From positions 1 to 47,905 of the forward strand of contig CALVZS010000014.1 in the NCBI GenBank assembly GCA_944372575.1: a DNA stretch of 47,905 bases, written 5' to 3'. Within the stretch, counting starts at the first letter, position 1. Each line of letters opens with the position of its first letter. The position numbers were made by a program, and so were the translations under genes. The notes below the pieces were generated by a model that had not been told where the DNA came from, did no database searches, and was given only the letters and a program-made list of their open reading frames with translations. This DNA is from an uncultured Clostridia bacterium. Lineage in GTDB: Bacteria; Bacillota; Clostridia; Christensenellales; Borkfalkiaceae. Below, piece by piece: positions 25,066 through 33,702 of the stretch.

Positions 25066-26682
25066 TCAGCCGCCCTTTTCCTCCTCCTGTAAGCTCTCCT
25101 TATGCTGCGTATCCTGCTCCCCGTCGGTCTCCCGCGCATCCTGTTCTTCTCCCCCTGTCCTGACAGGCGCCGTCTGCGCATCTTTCTGCGCAGCGTCCGG
25201 CGCTTCCTGCGCGGCGGCCTTGCGACGAAACAGTTTTCCGAAAAACTTCTGCAGAAGCTCCAGAAAGAGCGCGTCCCGCAGGAGCAAAAGGACGACAAAA
25301 TAGATCGCGATGCCGATGAGAACAAGGCCGATCACCCCCCACATCGAGGCGGGAAGCACCTTCTTCAGGAAAAAGAGCGCCGCAAACATGACCGCAGCGG
25401 AGATCCAGTATTTGACCGACGTCTTAAAGATGGGAAAGATCGCGTAAAGCCGCTTTTTTCGGACATAAATAAACCCCGCCAGCATGACGACAAATTCCCC
25501 GACTACGGAGGCAATGCACGCTCCGAGTGCCTGCCAAAGCGGAATGAACACGGCGTTCAGGGCGCAGTTCACGACAGCGCCGATGATGACGATCACGGTA
25601 AAGACATTCTGACGGTTGGTCGGAACGAGATACTGGGCGTTGGTGATGGAGTTGAGCCCGATGAAGATCGTCAGCAGGCTGAATACGCAAAGGAGCGGGA
25701 TACATTCCTCATATCCGGGGCCGAAAAACACCGGGACAAACACGTCGGAGATCACGATGAGACCGAACATCATGGGGATCCCCGCCAGCAGGATACAGCG
25801 ATACAGCTTGTAGAGATAGAATTGGATGGAGGCTTCGTCCCCCTGCCGGAACTTTTGCGCAATGCGCGGCATGACGACCGTTCCGAGAGAGCTGACGACG
25901 GAGAGCGCCATCTTGACGACCTTCTCCGCCTGTTCATAGTAGCCGTTTTCGGCATTCCCCTCCGTCATCCAACCGATCATGGATTTATCGAGAACGGTAT
26001 AGACTTGGATCGCGACCGTCGGGATAAAGAGCTGCAGAATGTTGTTGAGATTGCGGAAGGGCCTGATCCCGGTAACCTTGACGAGATACTTCGGGAGATA
26101 CAGCCACAGAGAGAGGTTGGCGCCCACGATGAAGATCACCGTAAAAAAGACATAGAGGCTCAGATCGTCCTGCGTCTTGACAAACAGGAAGGTACAGGCA
26201 ATGTTGGCGAGGCGGAAGAGAATGCTGCTGAAAGAGATCTTGCCGAACTCCTCCATCCCCTGGAAAAACCAGGATACGTCCACGATGGTTCCGAGCAGTT
26301 GCACGCCGAAGATCAGGGCAACGGTCATATTGTCCGGGACAAGGACAAAGAGATAGACAAGATAAAACGCCGCCGAAACGGCGGTCATGATGAGGCGGAG
26401 CAGGAAGATCTCCCAAAACTTCCGGCTGCGCCCCTGCGCGTCCTCCTGCAGCGTTCCGATCGTCTTTTGCCCGAACGTCACCGTTCCGAGCGCCGCCACA
26501 AGGGAAAAATAGGATACAATGGACGAGGCATAGCTCTGGATCCCCACGCCTTCCGGCTGCAAAACACGCGAAACGTAGGGCGTTACAATGAGCGGCGCAA
26601 CGACCAGCAAAATCTGATAGATCAGATTGTAGATGTAATTTTTTCGGATACTCTTAGGCTTGGCCTGCGCGCTATCACTCAT
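25066..26682 (-). CDS. Polysaccharide flippase, Wzx-like (MOP superfamily)
   Basis: Predicted to move the lipid-linked repeat unit across the cytoplasmic membrane. About 12-14 hydrophobic segments begin after KNYIYNLIYQ near residue 15. The N-terminal pattern APLIVTPYVSRVLQPEGVG is characteristic of PST/Wzx flippases. The last 55 residues are a soluble, Gln/Glu/Ala-rich tail with several short EEQ-type runs, an unusual extension. Start at 26682 (MSDSAQAKP) overlaps the end of the preceding gene by 8 bp; the frame upstream of it lies within that gene. Last gene of the polysaccharide operon. Confidence 0.88.
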   Translation of the reverse strand: MSDSAQAKPKSIRKNYIYNLIYQILLVVAPLIVTPYVSRVLQPEGVGIQSYASSIVSYFSLVAALGTVTFGQKTIGTLQEDAQGRSRKFWEIFLLRLIMTAVSAAFYLVYLFVLVPDNMTVALIFGVQLLGTIVDVSWFFQGMEEFGKISFSSILFRLANIACTFLFVKTQDDLSLYVFFTVIFIVGANLSLWLYLPKYLVKVTGIRPFRNLNNILQLFIPTVAIQVYTVLDKSMIGWMTEGNAENGYYEQAEKVVKMALSVVSSLGTVVMPRIAQKFRQGDEASIQFYLYKLYRCILLAGIPMMFGLIVISDVFVPVFFGPGYEECIPLLCVFSLLTIFIGLNSITNAQYLVPTNRQNVFTVIVIIGAVVNCALNAVFIPLWQALGACIASVVGEFVVMLAGFIYVRKKRLYAIFPIFKTSVKYWISAAVMFAALFFLKKVLPASMWGVIGLVLIGIAIYFVVLLLLRDALFLELLQKFFGKLFRRKAAAQEAPDAAQKDAQTAPVRTGGEEQDARETDGEQDTQHKESLQEEEKGG

Positions 26683-27709
26683 CTTCTTTATGGAAAATCT
26701 CCGCGATCTGTTTCCTGAAATTGGCCTCCAGACCCCCGATCTGCGCCCGGTAGGCGGCAAACATGCCGATATACTTATCGTAATTTTGCAGGATGTCGCG
26801 GATCTTCTGCGCGATCAGTTCCGCATTCTCATAGTCCGCAACCTTGAACTGCTCCGGGATCGCGACATCGAACGCGTTCTCCGCGGCGTTGCGACGCCCC
26901 ACCAGAAGGCATGTCCCGTTATACACGCTCTCCTTGGGGATACGTTCCGGGCCGCCGAACCAGCCGAAATCGATATAGAGCTTGCTGCGGCGGTACAGGG
27001 CGATCAGTTCCTGCGGAGTATATCCCTTCAGCGGACAGAAGGAAATATCCCCGCGCGCGAGCAGCGCCTGCATGACCGCGGACGGCTTTGCGGGGTTGTA
27101 GAGAACGGTATCGCTCCTGCCCTCGGACGTGAGGTTGGGTGCGACGCCGGCGGAAAGAAAGTCGAGGCTGATCGGCTCGACGAGCAGCTCCGCCCGCTCC
27201 GCGCCAAGATCGGAGAGCACATGCTCCCGGGCATACACCGAGCCGCAGCAGCACAGGATGTCCCTGCCGATCTTTGCAGGGAAAGAGACGGGATGATACC
27301 GCCTCTCCCCGCGTGAAAAGGCGTTCAGAATCCGCTTTGCTGCATTTTTGCAGGCATGGGAAAAGGCGCGGCGCTGCTGTTGCCGGAAATATCCCCAGCT
27401 CAGAAACCAGACGCACTTGCGGATGTGCCGGTATTCCCCGGCAATGCCCAGGTTGACTTCGGGAACGATCAGGATATTCCGCTCCGCATCCTCCGTCTGC
27501 GAGCAGGGAAGAACGCGCGGGGCGTACTCCGCGTAGCGGGCGGGAAAGTCTGTTTTTCCCGTAAAATCATAGACGAGGTATGCGTCATACCCCATCTGCT
27601 CCATGTAATAGCGCAGCTGATGCAGCGCCTCCGGCCCGCCTGTAGTCAGACCGTACGGACAGAAAATATAAATTTTCGTGTCCGGGAAAACCGTCATGAC
27701 ATTCTTCAT
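26675..27709 (-). CDS. Putative glycosyltransferase of polysaccharide loci (GT-B-like)
   Basis: 344 residues beginning MKNVMTVFPDTKIYIFCPYG. The early GLTTGGPEALHQL glycine-rich motif and the C-terminal region SKLYIDFGWFGGPERIPKE match an uncharacterised family common in capsule clusters, probably with a GT-B fold. It has no membrane segment. Donor and acceptor are unknown. Start at 27709 overlaps the rmlB stop (ATGA). Confidence in glycosyl transfer is moderate, in membership of the locus high. Confidence 0.7.
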   Translation of the reverse strand: MKNVMTVFPDTKIYIFCPYGLTTGGPEALHQLRYYMEQMGYDAYLVYDFTGKTDFPARYAEYAPRVLPCSQTEDAERNILIVPEVNLGIAGEYRHIRKCVWFLSWGYFRQQQRRAFSHACKNAAKRILNAFSRGERRYHPVSFPAKIGRDILCCCGSVYAREHVLSDLGAERAELLVEPISLDFLSAGVAPNLTSEGRSDTVLYNPAKPSAVMQALLARGDISFCPLKGYTPQELIALYRRSKLYIDFGWFGGPERIPKESVYNGTCLLVGRRNAAENAFDVAIPEQFKVADYENAELIAQKIRDILQNYDKYIGMFAAYRAQIGGLEANFRKQIAEIFHKEDE

Positions 27710-28725
27710 CTCGCTTTGTAATTCTTCTCCATGAAACGCAGATACTCGCCGGAGACAACGTGATCCAGCCACTCCCTGTGTTCGAGATTCCACGTTACGG
27801 TCGGCCCGATCCCGCTTTCAAAGGTGTATTCGGGTCTCCAGCCGAGTTCGCGCATGATCTTGGACGGATCCATCGCATAGCGAAGATCGTGGCCCGCACG
27901 GTCTTTGACGAACGTGATGAGGCTCTCCGGCTTGCCGAGCGTATGCAGAATGGCTCTGACGACCTCGAGATTGCTCTTTTCGTTGTGTCCGCCGATGTTG
28001 TAGACCTCCCCGTCTGCGCCCGCGCGCACGATGCGGTCGATCGCCGTGCAGTGATCGTACACATGCAGCCAGTCACGCACGTTCGCCCCGTTCCCGTACA
28101 CGGGGATGGGTTCATCGGCGAGCGCCCGACGGATGACGAGCGGGATGAGTTTTTCGGGGAACTGATAGGGGCCGTAGTTGTTGGAACAGCGGCTGATCGT
28201 CACGGGAAGCCCGAACGTGCGGTGATACGCCATGACGAGCAGATCGGCGCCCGCCTTGGAAGCGCTGTACGGGCTGGACGTGCGCAGCGGCGTCTCCTCC
28301 GTGAAATAGAGATCAGGGCGGTCGAGCGGAAGGTCGCCGTACACCTCGTCCGTCGAGACCTGATGGTAGCGCGCGATCCCGTATTTGCGGCAGGCGTCCA
28401 TCAGCGTCTGCGTGCCGAGGACGTTGGTCTCCAGAAAGATGCGCGGATTTTCAATGGAGCGGTCGACGTGGCTCTCCGCCGCAAAGTTGATGACGAGATC
28501 AAATTTTTCCGCTTCAAAAAGGGAAAAGACAAGCTCCCGGTCGCAAATATTCCCGTGAACGAACCTGAAATTCGGCCTGTCCATGATGGGCGCGAGCGTC
28601 TCCAGGTTGCCCGCGTAGGTGAGGGCGTCCAGACAGACAAAGGAGTCCTCCGGATAGGCATTCACCGCAAAGTGGCAGAAGTTCCCGCCGATGAACCCTG
28701 CGCCGCCGGTCACAAGAAATTTCAT
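27706..28725 (-). CDS. rmlB: dTDP-glucose 4,6-dehydratase
   Basis: Second step of dTDP-L-rhamnose synthesis. Rossmann motif TGGAGFIGGNF lies at residues 7-17; the catalytic STDEVYGD and YSASKAGAD (Tyr-x3-Lys) motifs follow. 339 residues, normal. Start at 28725 (MKFLVTGG) is preceded by AAGGAG; the open frame extends 5 codons further only via a TTG. With rmlA, rmlC and rmlD in the same operon the pathway is complete. Confidence 0.96.
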   Translation of the reverse strand: MKFLVTGGAGFIGGNFCHFAVNAYPEDSFVCLDALTYAGNLETLAPIMDRPNFRFVHGNICDRELVFSLFEAEKFDLVINFAAESHVDRSIENPRIFLETNVLGTQTLMDACRKYGIARYHQVSTDEVYGDLPLDRPDLYFTEETPLRTSSPYSASKAGADLLVMAYHRTFGLPVTISRCSNNYGPYQFPEKLIPLVIRRALADEPIPVYGNGANVRDWLHVYDHCTAIDRIVRAGADGEVYNIGGHNEKSNLEVVRAILHTLGKPESLITFVKDRAGHDLRYAMDPSKIMRELGWRPEYTFESGIGPTVTWNLEHREWLDHVVSGEYLRFMEKNYKAR

Positions 28726-28736
28726 ATCATCTCCTT

Positions 28737-29660
28737 TCAAACTTTTCCGAACAAGACTCTGATCCTGAAACGGATATCATTTTTCCTTCTTTTAAAGCGC
28801 CTGCCGAATGTAAACTTCAGCCTGCAACTTAATTTTTTCCTGTAGTTTGCAACGATACGGATATTTTTCTTATCCGCCTCCGAGATCTCTTCCCCGTAGC
28901 CTTCCAACAACTGCTGCAGGCGCTGTACCGTTTCGGCCCCCCCCTTTTTTCTTACAAATCTGGAAAATTGCGCAGAAAGAGAACTGTCTATGTTGCTTTT
29001 GCTTCCGACCTGATTGTCGATATGCTGGCGATACAGGATACGGGAATCGCTGTCATAGATCCATGCCGCAGTATAAACTGCGATCAGAAAAAACCAATGA
29101 TCGTGCAGACGGATCCCTTGCGGGTAATATTTTACACACTGTTCCATGAAACGCTTATCAAAAACCATGGTACAGCCCGTGCAGATATTCTCATACAGAT
29201 AGGTGCATCTGTTGGTCTTTCGGATGCTTTCGTCCTCTTCCAGCCCGACAGGCCTGCCCTGTATATCGGCGACATATAAATTTGAGCAATACATCGTTCC
29301 GTTGTGCTGCTGCCCTTTTTCCCCGATCATCCGGATAGCACGCTGCAATTTATCGGGCATCCATATATCATCCTGGTCGCTGAAAGCATAATAATCGAAA
29401 GACGTATCTTTGACGGAAAACAACAAATCGATAAAATTATAGGTAAAATTTTTATTGGACGTGTTAACGCTGTATGAAATATTCGGATATTTCACAGCGT
29501 ACTCATCAAGAATTTTTACCGTACTGTCCGATGAACAGTCATCCGCGATTCGGATACTGACCGCCACCCCTTCCTGCGACAAGATACTTTCTATCTGTTC
29601 CCGCAAAAACCGCTCTCCGTTATATGTGCACATCAGCACCAGACACGTCGGCAGACTCAT
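28737..29660 (-). CDS. Family 2 glycosyltransferase with an A6G8 tract
   Basis: GT-A fold enzyme adding a sugar from a nucleotide donor, probably rhamnose given the family and context. The N-terminus MSLPTCLVLMCTYNGERFL and FSDQDDIWMPDK (DxD-like metal site, near residue 85) are typical. 307 residues. The start at 29660 is fixed by GGAGGG upstream. Codons 237-242 are written as six A and then eight G; gain or loss of one G would shift the frame and remove the last 65 residues. It is now in frame. The gene is AT-richer than rmlB and rmlD, suggesting separate origin. Confidence 0.86.
   Translation of the reverse strand: MSLPTCLVLMCTYNGERFLREQIESILSQEGVAVSIRIADDCSSDSTVKILDEYAVKYPNISYSVNTSNKNFTYNFIDLLFSVKDTSFDYYAFSDQDDIWMPDKLQRAIRMIGEKGQQHNGTMYCSNLYVADIQGRPVGLEEDESIRKTNRCTYLYENICTGCTMVFDKRFMEQCVKYYPQGIRLHDHWFFLIAVYTAAWIYDSDSRILYRQHIDNQVGSKSNIDSSLSAQFSRFVRKKGGAETVQRLQQLLEGYGEEISEADKKNIRIVANYRKKLSCRLKFTFGRRFKRRKNDIRFRIRVLFGKV
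28937..28950 (-). repeat. Mononucleotide tract A6G8 in a glycosyltransferase gene
   Basis: On the coding strand AAAAAAGGGGGGGG (28950-28937) encodes R-K-K-G-G-A. The synonymous alternatives were available, so the run is not forced by the protein. Long G runs slip during replication. Confidence 0.85.
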
Positions 29661-29674
29661 GGACGCCCTCCCCC

Positions 29675-30526
29675 CTATATTTCCGCAAGAAAACGTTTGA
29701 GCGCGTCCTGCCATGCGGGCAGAAGGGAAAATCCGTTCTCGATGAGTTTTTCCTGCCCCATCACCGAATTTTTCGGCCGTCTCGCCTGCTGCGGCGCCAT
29801 GCGCAGGTACTCCTCCGTCGTCACGGGGTTGACGTTTACCCGCCTGCCCGCCTGCCGGAAGATCTCGCACGCGTACTCGTACCAGCTGCACACACCCGAA
29901 TTGGTCGCATGATATGTTCCGTACTTATCTGTGCCGACCATCTCGCACAGGAGCCGTGCAAGATCGGCGGTATATGTGGGCGAGCCGACCTGGTCGCACA
30001 CGACGTTGAGCGCAGAGTGCGTCTCGGCAAGGCGCAGCATCGTCCGGACGAAATTGTTGCCGTGGACGCCGAACACCCAGGAGATGCGCACGATGAAGTG
30101 CGCATCGGTCGCCGCGCGCACGCAGCGCTCCCCCTCCTCCTTCGTGCTTCCGTAGACGGACACGGGACAGGGAGTGTCATCTGGCAGATAGGCGCCCTTC
30201 TTTTCCCCGTCAAAGACATAATCCGTCGAAATATAGACAAATTTTGCGCCGACTTCCGCCGCGTTCTGCGCAAGGTACCTTGTCCCCTCCGCATTGACGC
30301 GGCGGCAGAGTTCCCGCTCCGATTCCGCCCGGTCGACCGCCGTATAGGCGGCATTGTGCATGATGACATCGGGCGCATACGCTGACACAAAGGCGCGGAC
30401 GGCGCGCCCGTCCGTGATGTCCAGATCGGCAAGGTCGATGCCGCGGTGTTCGATCCCGAGCGCCGAAAGGCGGCGGCAGACATCAAACCCGAGCTGGCCC
30501 TGCGCGCCGGTCACAAGAACTTTCAT
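29675..30526 (-). CDS. rmlD: dTDP-4-dehydrorhamnose reductase
   Basis: Last step of dTDP-L-rhamnose synthesis. NAD(P)-binding TGAQGQLG is at residues 6-13, then STDYVFDG and the YGSTKEEGE motif (Tyr-x3-Lys catalytic pair). 283 residues, normal. Its ATG overlaps the rmlC stop by 4 bp. Confidence 0.96.
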   Translation of the reverse strand: MKVLVTGAQGQLGFDVCRRLSALGIEHRGIDLADLDITDGRAVRAFVSAYAPDVIMHNAAYTAVDRAESERELCRRVNAEGTRYLAQNAAEVGAKFVYISTDYVFDGEKKGAYLPDDTPCPVSVYGSTKEEGERCVRAATDAHFIVRISWVFGVHGNNFVRTMLRLAETHSALNVVCDQVGSPTYTADLARLLCEMVGTDKYGTYHATNSGVCSWYEYACEIFRQAGRRVNVNPVTTEEYLRMAPQQARRPKNSVMGQEKLIENGFSLLPAWQDALKRFLAEI

Positions 30527-31089
30527 GCGTCCCTCCCGTACTCGAACACGACGTCGCTGTCAGCAAACAGCGGGGCGTTCTTATCTTTTTCGGAGAGGAC
30601 GGGGTCGGAGACCCCCCAATCGATGCCGAATGCGGGATCGTCGAAGCGCACGCTGCGGTCGGCGGGTTTGTTATAGTACGCGTCTACCTTGTACTGCACT
30701 TCCACATCGTCCGTCCGCGTCACAAACCCGTGCAGAAATCCCTTGGGGATATAGAGCTGGCGCTTGTTCTGCGCCGTAAGGAGAACTTTGAAATGTTTCC
30801 CGTAGCTCGGGGATCCCCTGCGCACGTCGACGATGACATCCTCGATCTCCCCCCGCGTGCAGCGGATGAGTTTGGTCTGGGCAAAGGGCGGGAGCTGGCA
30901 GTGCAGCCCGCGTACGATTCCCCTCTGCGCGCTGTAGCTCTGGTTATCCTGCACAAAGGCGGGAACGGGAATCCCTGCCTCGCGCAGTTTGCTTTCGTTA
31001 TACGTCTCCATGAACCAGCCGCGGCTGTCGCCGAATACCTGCGGCTCCACGAGAAATGCTCCTTCGAGCGGCGTTCTGATCACATTCAT
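30523..31089 (-). CDS. rmlC: dTDP-4-dehydrorhamnose 3,5-epimerase
   Basis: Third step of dTDP-L-rhamnose synthesis, a cupin. Catalytic His is in VRGLHCQLPP; KGFLHGFVT and the later QYKVDAYYNKPADR are family marks. 188 residues, normal. ATG overlaps the stop of the upstream glycosyltransferase frame by 4 bp. Confidence 0.96.
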   Translation of the reverse strand: MNVIRTPLEGAFLVEPQVFGDSRGWFMETYNESKLREAGIPVPAFVQDNQSYSAQRGIVRGLHCQLPPFAQTKLIRCTRGEIEDVIVDVRRGSPSYGKHFKVLLTAQNKRQLYIPKGFLHGFVTRTDDVEVQYKVDAYYNKPADRSVRFDDPAFGIDWGVSDPVLSEKDKNAPLFADSDVVFEYGRDA

Positions 31090-32039
31090 TTCTGTTTCTC
31101 CGTAATCTCAGAAAAATGCGCAAGGCGATCCTCCACGATCGCGCGCTTTTGCGCATACATGTCTTTTGTCTCCCGCATCCCGAGAATTGTTGCCACCAGG
31201 AAAAATTTGCGATAGGCGCGGCGCAAAATCTTCAGGTACGCCCTTGCCGTTTTGGCGCCGTAGCACTTGGTGTACATGACGAGCGAACCCTGCAGGCCGG
31301 ATGAAAAGCGGCGAGCGCTGAATGTCTTTTTCCCGCCGCCGAAGCTCGCTCCCTCCAGATGGCAGATCTGTGCCGCGGGAACGGACATGACCGTCATGCC
31401 TGCCCTGTGGACGGCGCGGAAGGTAAATTCCACCTCCTCGGCATACATGAAGATCTCCTCGTCAAAGCCGCCGATCTCGCCGAAGAGCGAGGAACGGATC
31501 ATCATGTCCGCCCCCGTGACGTATCCGACCGGCATCGGCCGCCCCGTATAGTTGAACTGATTGAAAAACGGCCTGCGAAACAGCCTGCGCAGCGCCGTCA
31601 GAAGCAGGCTCTTGTCCCGGCGCTCCTCGCGCAGGCAGGGAAACACCCTGCGGAAGGAATGGGCGGGCCTGCCCGCAAAGTCGTACACGTTCCCGCCGCA
31701 GATGCCGCATTCCGGATGCGCCTCCATGTAGGAAAAGAGCGTGCCGATAAAATTCCCGCGCAGAAGGATATCCGGATTCAGCCAGAGGACATACCTGCCG
31801 CACGAATGCGAGACGCCGAGGTTGAATGCCCTGCTCGTGCCGAGGTTGGCGCCCGCCTGCACATAGGTGATCCTGTCGCCGAACAACTCCTGCAGCCGCT
31901 CGCCCGATCGGTCGGGAGAGAGGTTGTCCACAAGGATAATCTCGAACATGACCCCCTCCGTCTGCGAAAAGATGCTCTCAATGGCATCCTTTGCGAGCTC
32001 GAAGGTATTGTAATTGATCATGATAACGGATACGTCCAT
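31086..32039 (-). CDS. Family 2 glycosyltransferase, rhamnosyltransferase-like
   Basis: 317 residues, WbbL-type GT-A enzyme that usually transfers rhamnose. MDVSVIMINYNTFELAKDAI and LVDNLSPDRSGERL are at the N-terminus, VLWLNPDI is the metal-binding DxD-like site, and EIFMYAEEVEFTFR is the acceptor-side motif. Start at 32039 is preferred to a TTG at 32054 that would overlap rmlA; the ribosome site is weak. Next to rmlA-D, which supplies its likely donor. Confidence 0.87.
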   Translation of the reverse strand: MDVSVIMINYNTFELAKDAIESIFSQTEGVMFEIILVDNLSPDRSGERLQELFGDRITYVQAGANLGTSRAFNLGVSHSCGRYVLWLNPDILLRGNFIGTLFSYMEAHPECGICGGNVYDFAGRPAHSFRRVFPCLREERRDKSLLLTALRRLFRRPFFNQFNYTGRPMPVGYVTGADMMIRSSLFGEIGGFDEEIFMYAEEVEFTFRAVHRAGMTVMSVPAAQICHLEGASFGGGKKTFSARRFSSGLQGSLVMYTKCYGAKTARAYLKILRRAYRKFFLVATILGMRETKDMYAQKRAIVEDRLAHFSEITEKQK

Positions 32040-32050
32040 ATCATTTCCCG

Positions 32051-32935
32051 TCAATACCGTATTTTCCCCTCGGCGACCTGCATGAGGTGTTTTCCGTAGT
32101 CGTTGTTCTTCATATACTCCGCCCGGGCGAGCAGCTCCTCCTTCCCGATCCAGCCGTTGCGATAGGCGATCTCCTCGATGCAGCTGATCTTCAATCCCTC
32201 ATGCCGCTCGATCATGCGCACGAACGCCGTGGCGTCGGCAAGGGATTCATGCGTCCCCGTGTCCAGCCAGGTAAACCCGCGGCCGAACGTGATGACCTCC
32301 AGTTCCCCCCGCGCGAGGTAGGTCTGATTGACCGACGTGATCTCCAGCTCTCCCCGCGCGGAGGGAGAGACGGATTTTGCGACGCGCACCACATCGTTGG
32401 GATAAAAATACAGCCCCACGACGGCGTAATTGGACTTGGGATGCGCGGGCTTTTCCTCAATGGAGACCGCCCTGCCGTGCTCGTCGAATTCGACGACGCC
32501 GAAGCGTTCGGGGTCGGGGACATAGTAGCCGAATACCGTGGCACGGCCGACGCGCAGATTGTCCGCCGCCCGCTGCAGGCTCTTTTTCAGGCCGTTGCCG
32601 TAGAAGATGTTGTCCCCCAGCACCATGCACACGTCGTCCTGTCCGATGAATTCCTCGCCGATGAGGAAAGCCTGCGCAAGGCCGCCCGGCGTCGGCTGAA
32701 CGGCATAGGAGAGGCTGAGCCCGAATGTGCTGCCGTCCCCGAAGAGCTGTTCAAAGCGGGGCGTATCCTCCGGCGTGGAGATGATGAGGATATCGCGGAT
32801 CCCCGCCAGCATGAGCGTGGAGAGCGGGTAATAGATCATGGGCTTATCGTAGACGGGCAGGAGCTGCTTGCTTGTCACCGCGGTGAGCGGATACAGCCGC
32901 GTCCCGCTTCCCCCTGCAAGGATGATTCCCTTCAT
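32051..32935 (-). CDS. rmlA: Glucose-1-phosphate thymidylyltransferase
   Basis: First step of dTDP-L-rhamnose synthesis: glucose-1-phosphate plus dTTP gives dTDP-glucose. [12 protein letters not shown] at the N-terminus is the nucleotide loop; VLGDNIFYG holds a metal Asp, and [10 protein letters not shown] and [11 protein letters not shown] follow. 294 residues, normal. ATG overlaps the stop of the GT32 gene by 4 bp. Confidence 0.97.
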   Translation of the reverse strand: MKGIILAGGSGTRLYPLTAVTSKQLLPVYDKPMIYYPLSTLMLAGIRDILIISTPEDTPRFEQLFGDGSTFGLSLSYAVQPTPGGLAQAFLIGEEFIGQDDVCMVLGDNIFYGNGLKKSLQRAADNLRVGRATVFGYYVPDPERFGVVEFDEHGRAVSIEEKPAHPKSNYAVVGLYFYPNDVVRVAKSVSPSARGELEITSVNQTYLARGELEVITFGRGFTWLDTGTHESLADATAFVRMIERHEGLKISCIEEIAYRNGWIGKEELLARAEYMKNNDYGKHLMQVAEGKIRY

Positions 32936-33702
32936 GTATCCTCCCTCTCTTTGTATTTTTTCCTGCGGTGTTGCAAATAAACTGCATAGTAGGGTGCGCG
33001 CTTTACGGCAAAGCGATGTCCGATCGCAGAGACGAGCTTGCGCGGCAACAGGCGGCGCAGAAGATTTTTATACCCCGGCTCACGGTCGTCCTTCCATGAA
33101 CCTGCACAATGATGTTCTGCATACCCCCCCCCGCTTTTCTTGCTGATCCGGAGCCGCTCAAAGTAGTCTTTCGGGAACATCTCGATCCCGCACCGCAGCG
33201 ACTGCCGCGCCCCGTTGAGCCGGAAATCCGGATAATGGTCGAGAAAGTATTTTGTGATCCAGTCATTGCTGACCGTAAACGTCCCTTTTTTCTCGAAATC
33301 CTCTTCCAGAATGCGCAGCCATTCGGACATGAGCGGATTTCCCGGCTCCGTTCCGATGAGCGCCGTCCCGATCGAATCATCAAAGATGAAACCCATGAAC
33401 ATATGGCAGGACAAAAACGGATCGAGCGGCTTGAAAAGCTCCACGTCGGTATCGATATAGATGCCGCCGTAGCGATAGAGTACGGTAAAACGGAAATAAT
33501 CGCTCAAAAATCCGTACTTCTTTCGCGTAAGCGCCTCTTTCACGAACGCGCTGTCGTCATAAAACTGTGCAAACGTCTCATCCGTCCAGAGTATGATCTC
33601 CCAGTCCGGATGCAGCGCCCGCCAGCCCTCTACATACTGTTTCTGATCTGCCGGCATTTCCGCCTTTCCGAGCCAGCAGGCATGAATGATCTTCGGAATC
33701 AT
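32932..33702 (-). CDS. GT32-type glycosyltransferase with a G9 tract
   Basis: 256 residues with the DxD sugar-binding fold of GT32/Och1-like capsule enzymes: [40 protein letters not shown] with the DxD near residue 93. Codons 191-193 are nine consecutive G (33132-33124) encoding three Gly. In the present length the frame is open to residue 256. Losing one G leads into a different tail of about 45 residues; adding one reaches a stop after about 15 codons. The C-terminal quarter would thus be switchable. ATG overlaps the polymerase stop by 4 bp. Confidence 0.87.
   Translation of the reverse strand: MIPKIIHACWLGKAEMPADQKQYVEGWRALHPDWEIILWTDETFAQFYDDSAFVKEALTRKKYGFLSDYFRFTVLYRYGGIYIDTDVELFKPLDPFLSCHMFMGFIFDDSIGTALIGTEPGNPLMSEWLRILEEDFEKKGTFTVSNDWITKYFLDHYPDFRLNGARQSLRCGIEMFPKDYFERLRISKKSGGGYAEHHCAGSWKDDREPGYKNLLRRLLPRKLVSAIGHRFAVKRAPYYAVYLQHRRKKYKEREDT
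33124..33132 (-). repeat. G9 mononucleotide tract in the GT32 gene
   Basis: Nine consecutive G on the coding strand (C on the plus strand) spell Gly-Gly-Gly with only GGG codons, although GGC is available. It joins A6G8 at 28937 and the promoter G9 at 5822 as the longest C/G runs in the window. Confidence 0.92.

Noticed and set aside
25102..26718. A 538-codon plus-strand frame opposite the flippase
   Set aside because: Composition is Asp/Glu/Arg-rich noise complementary to a membrane protein; no ribosome site.
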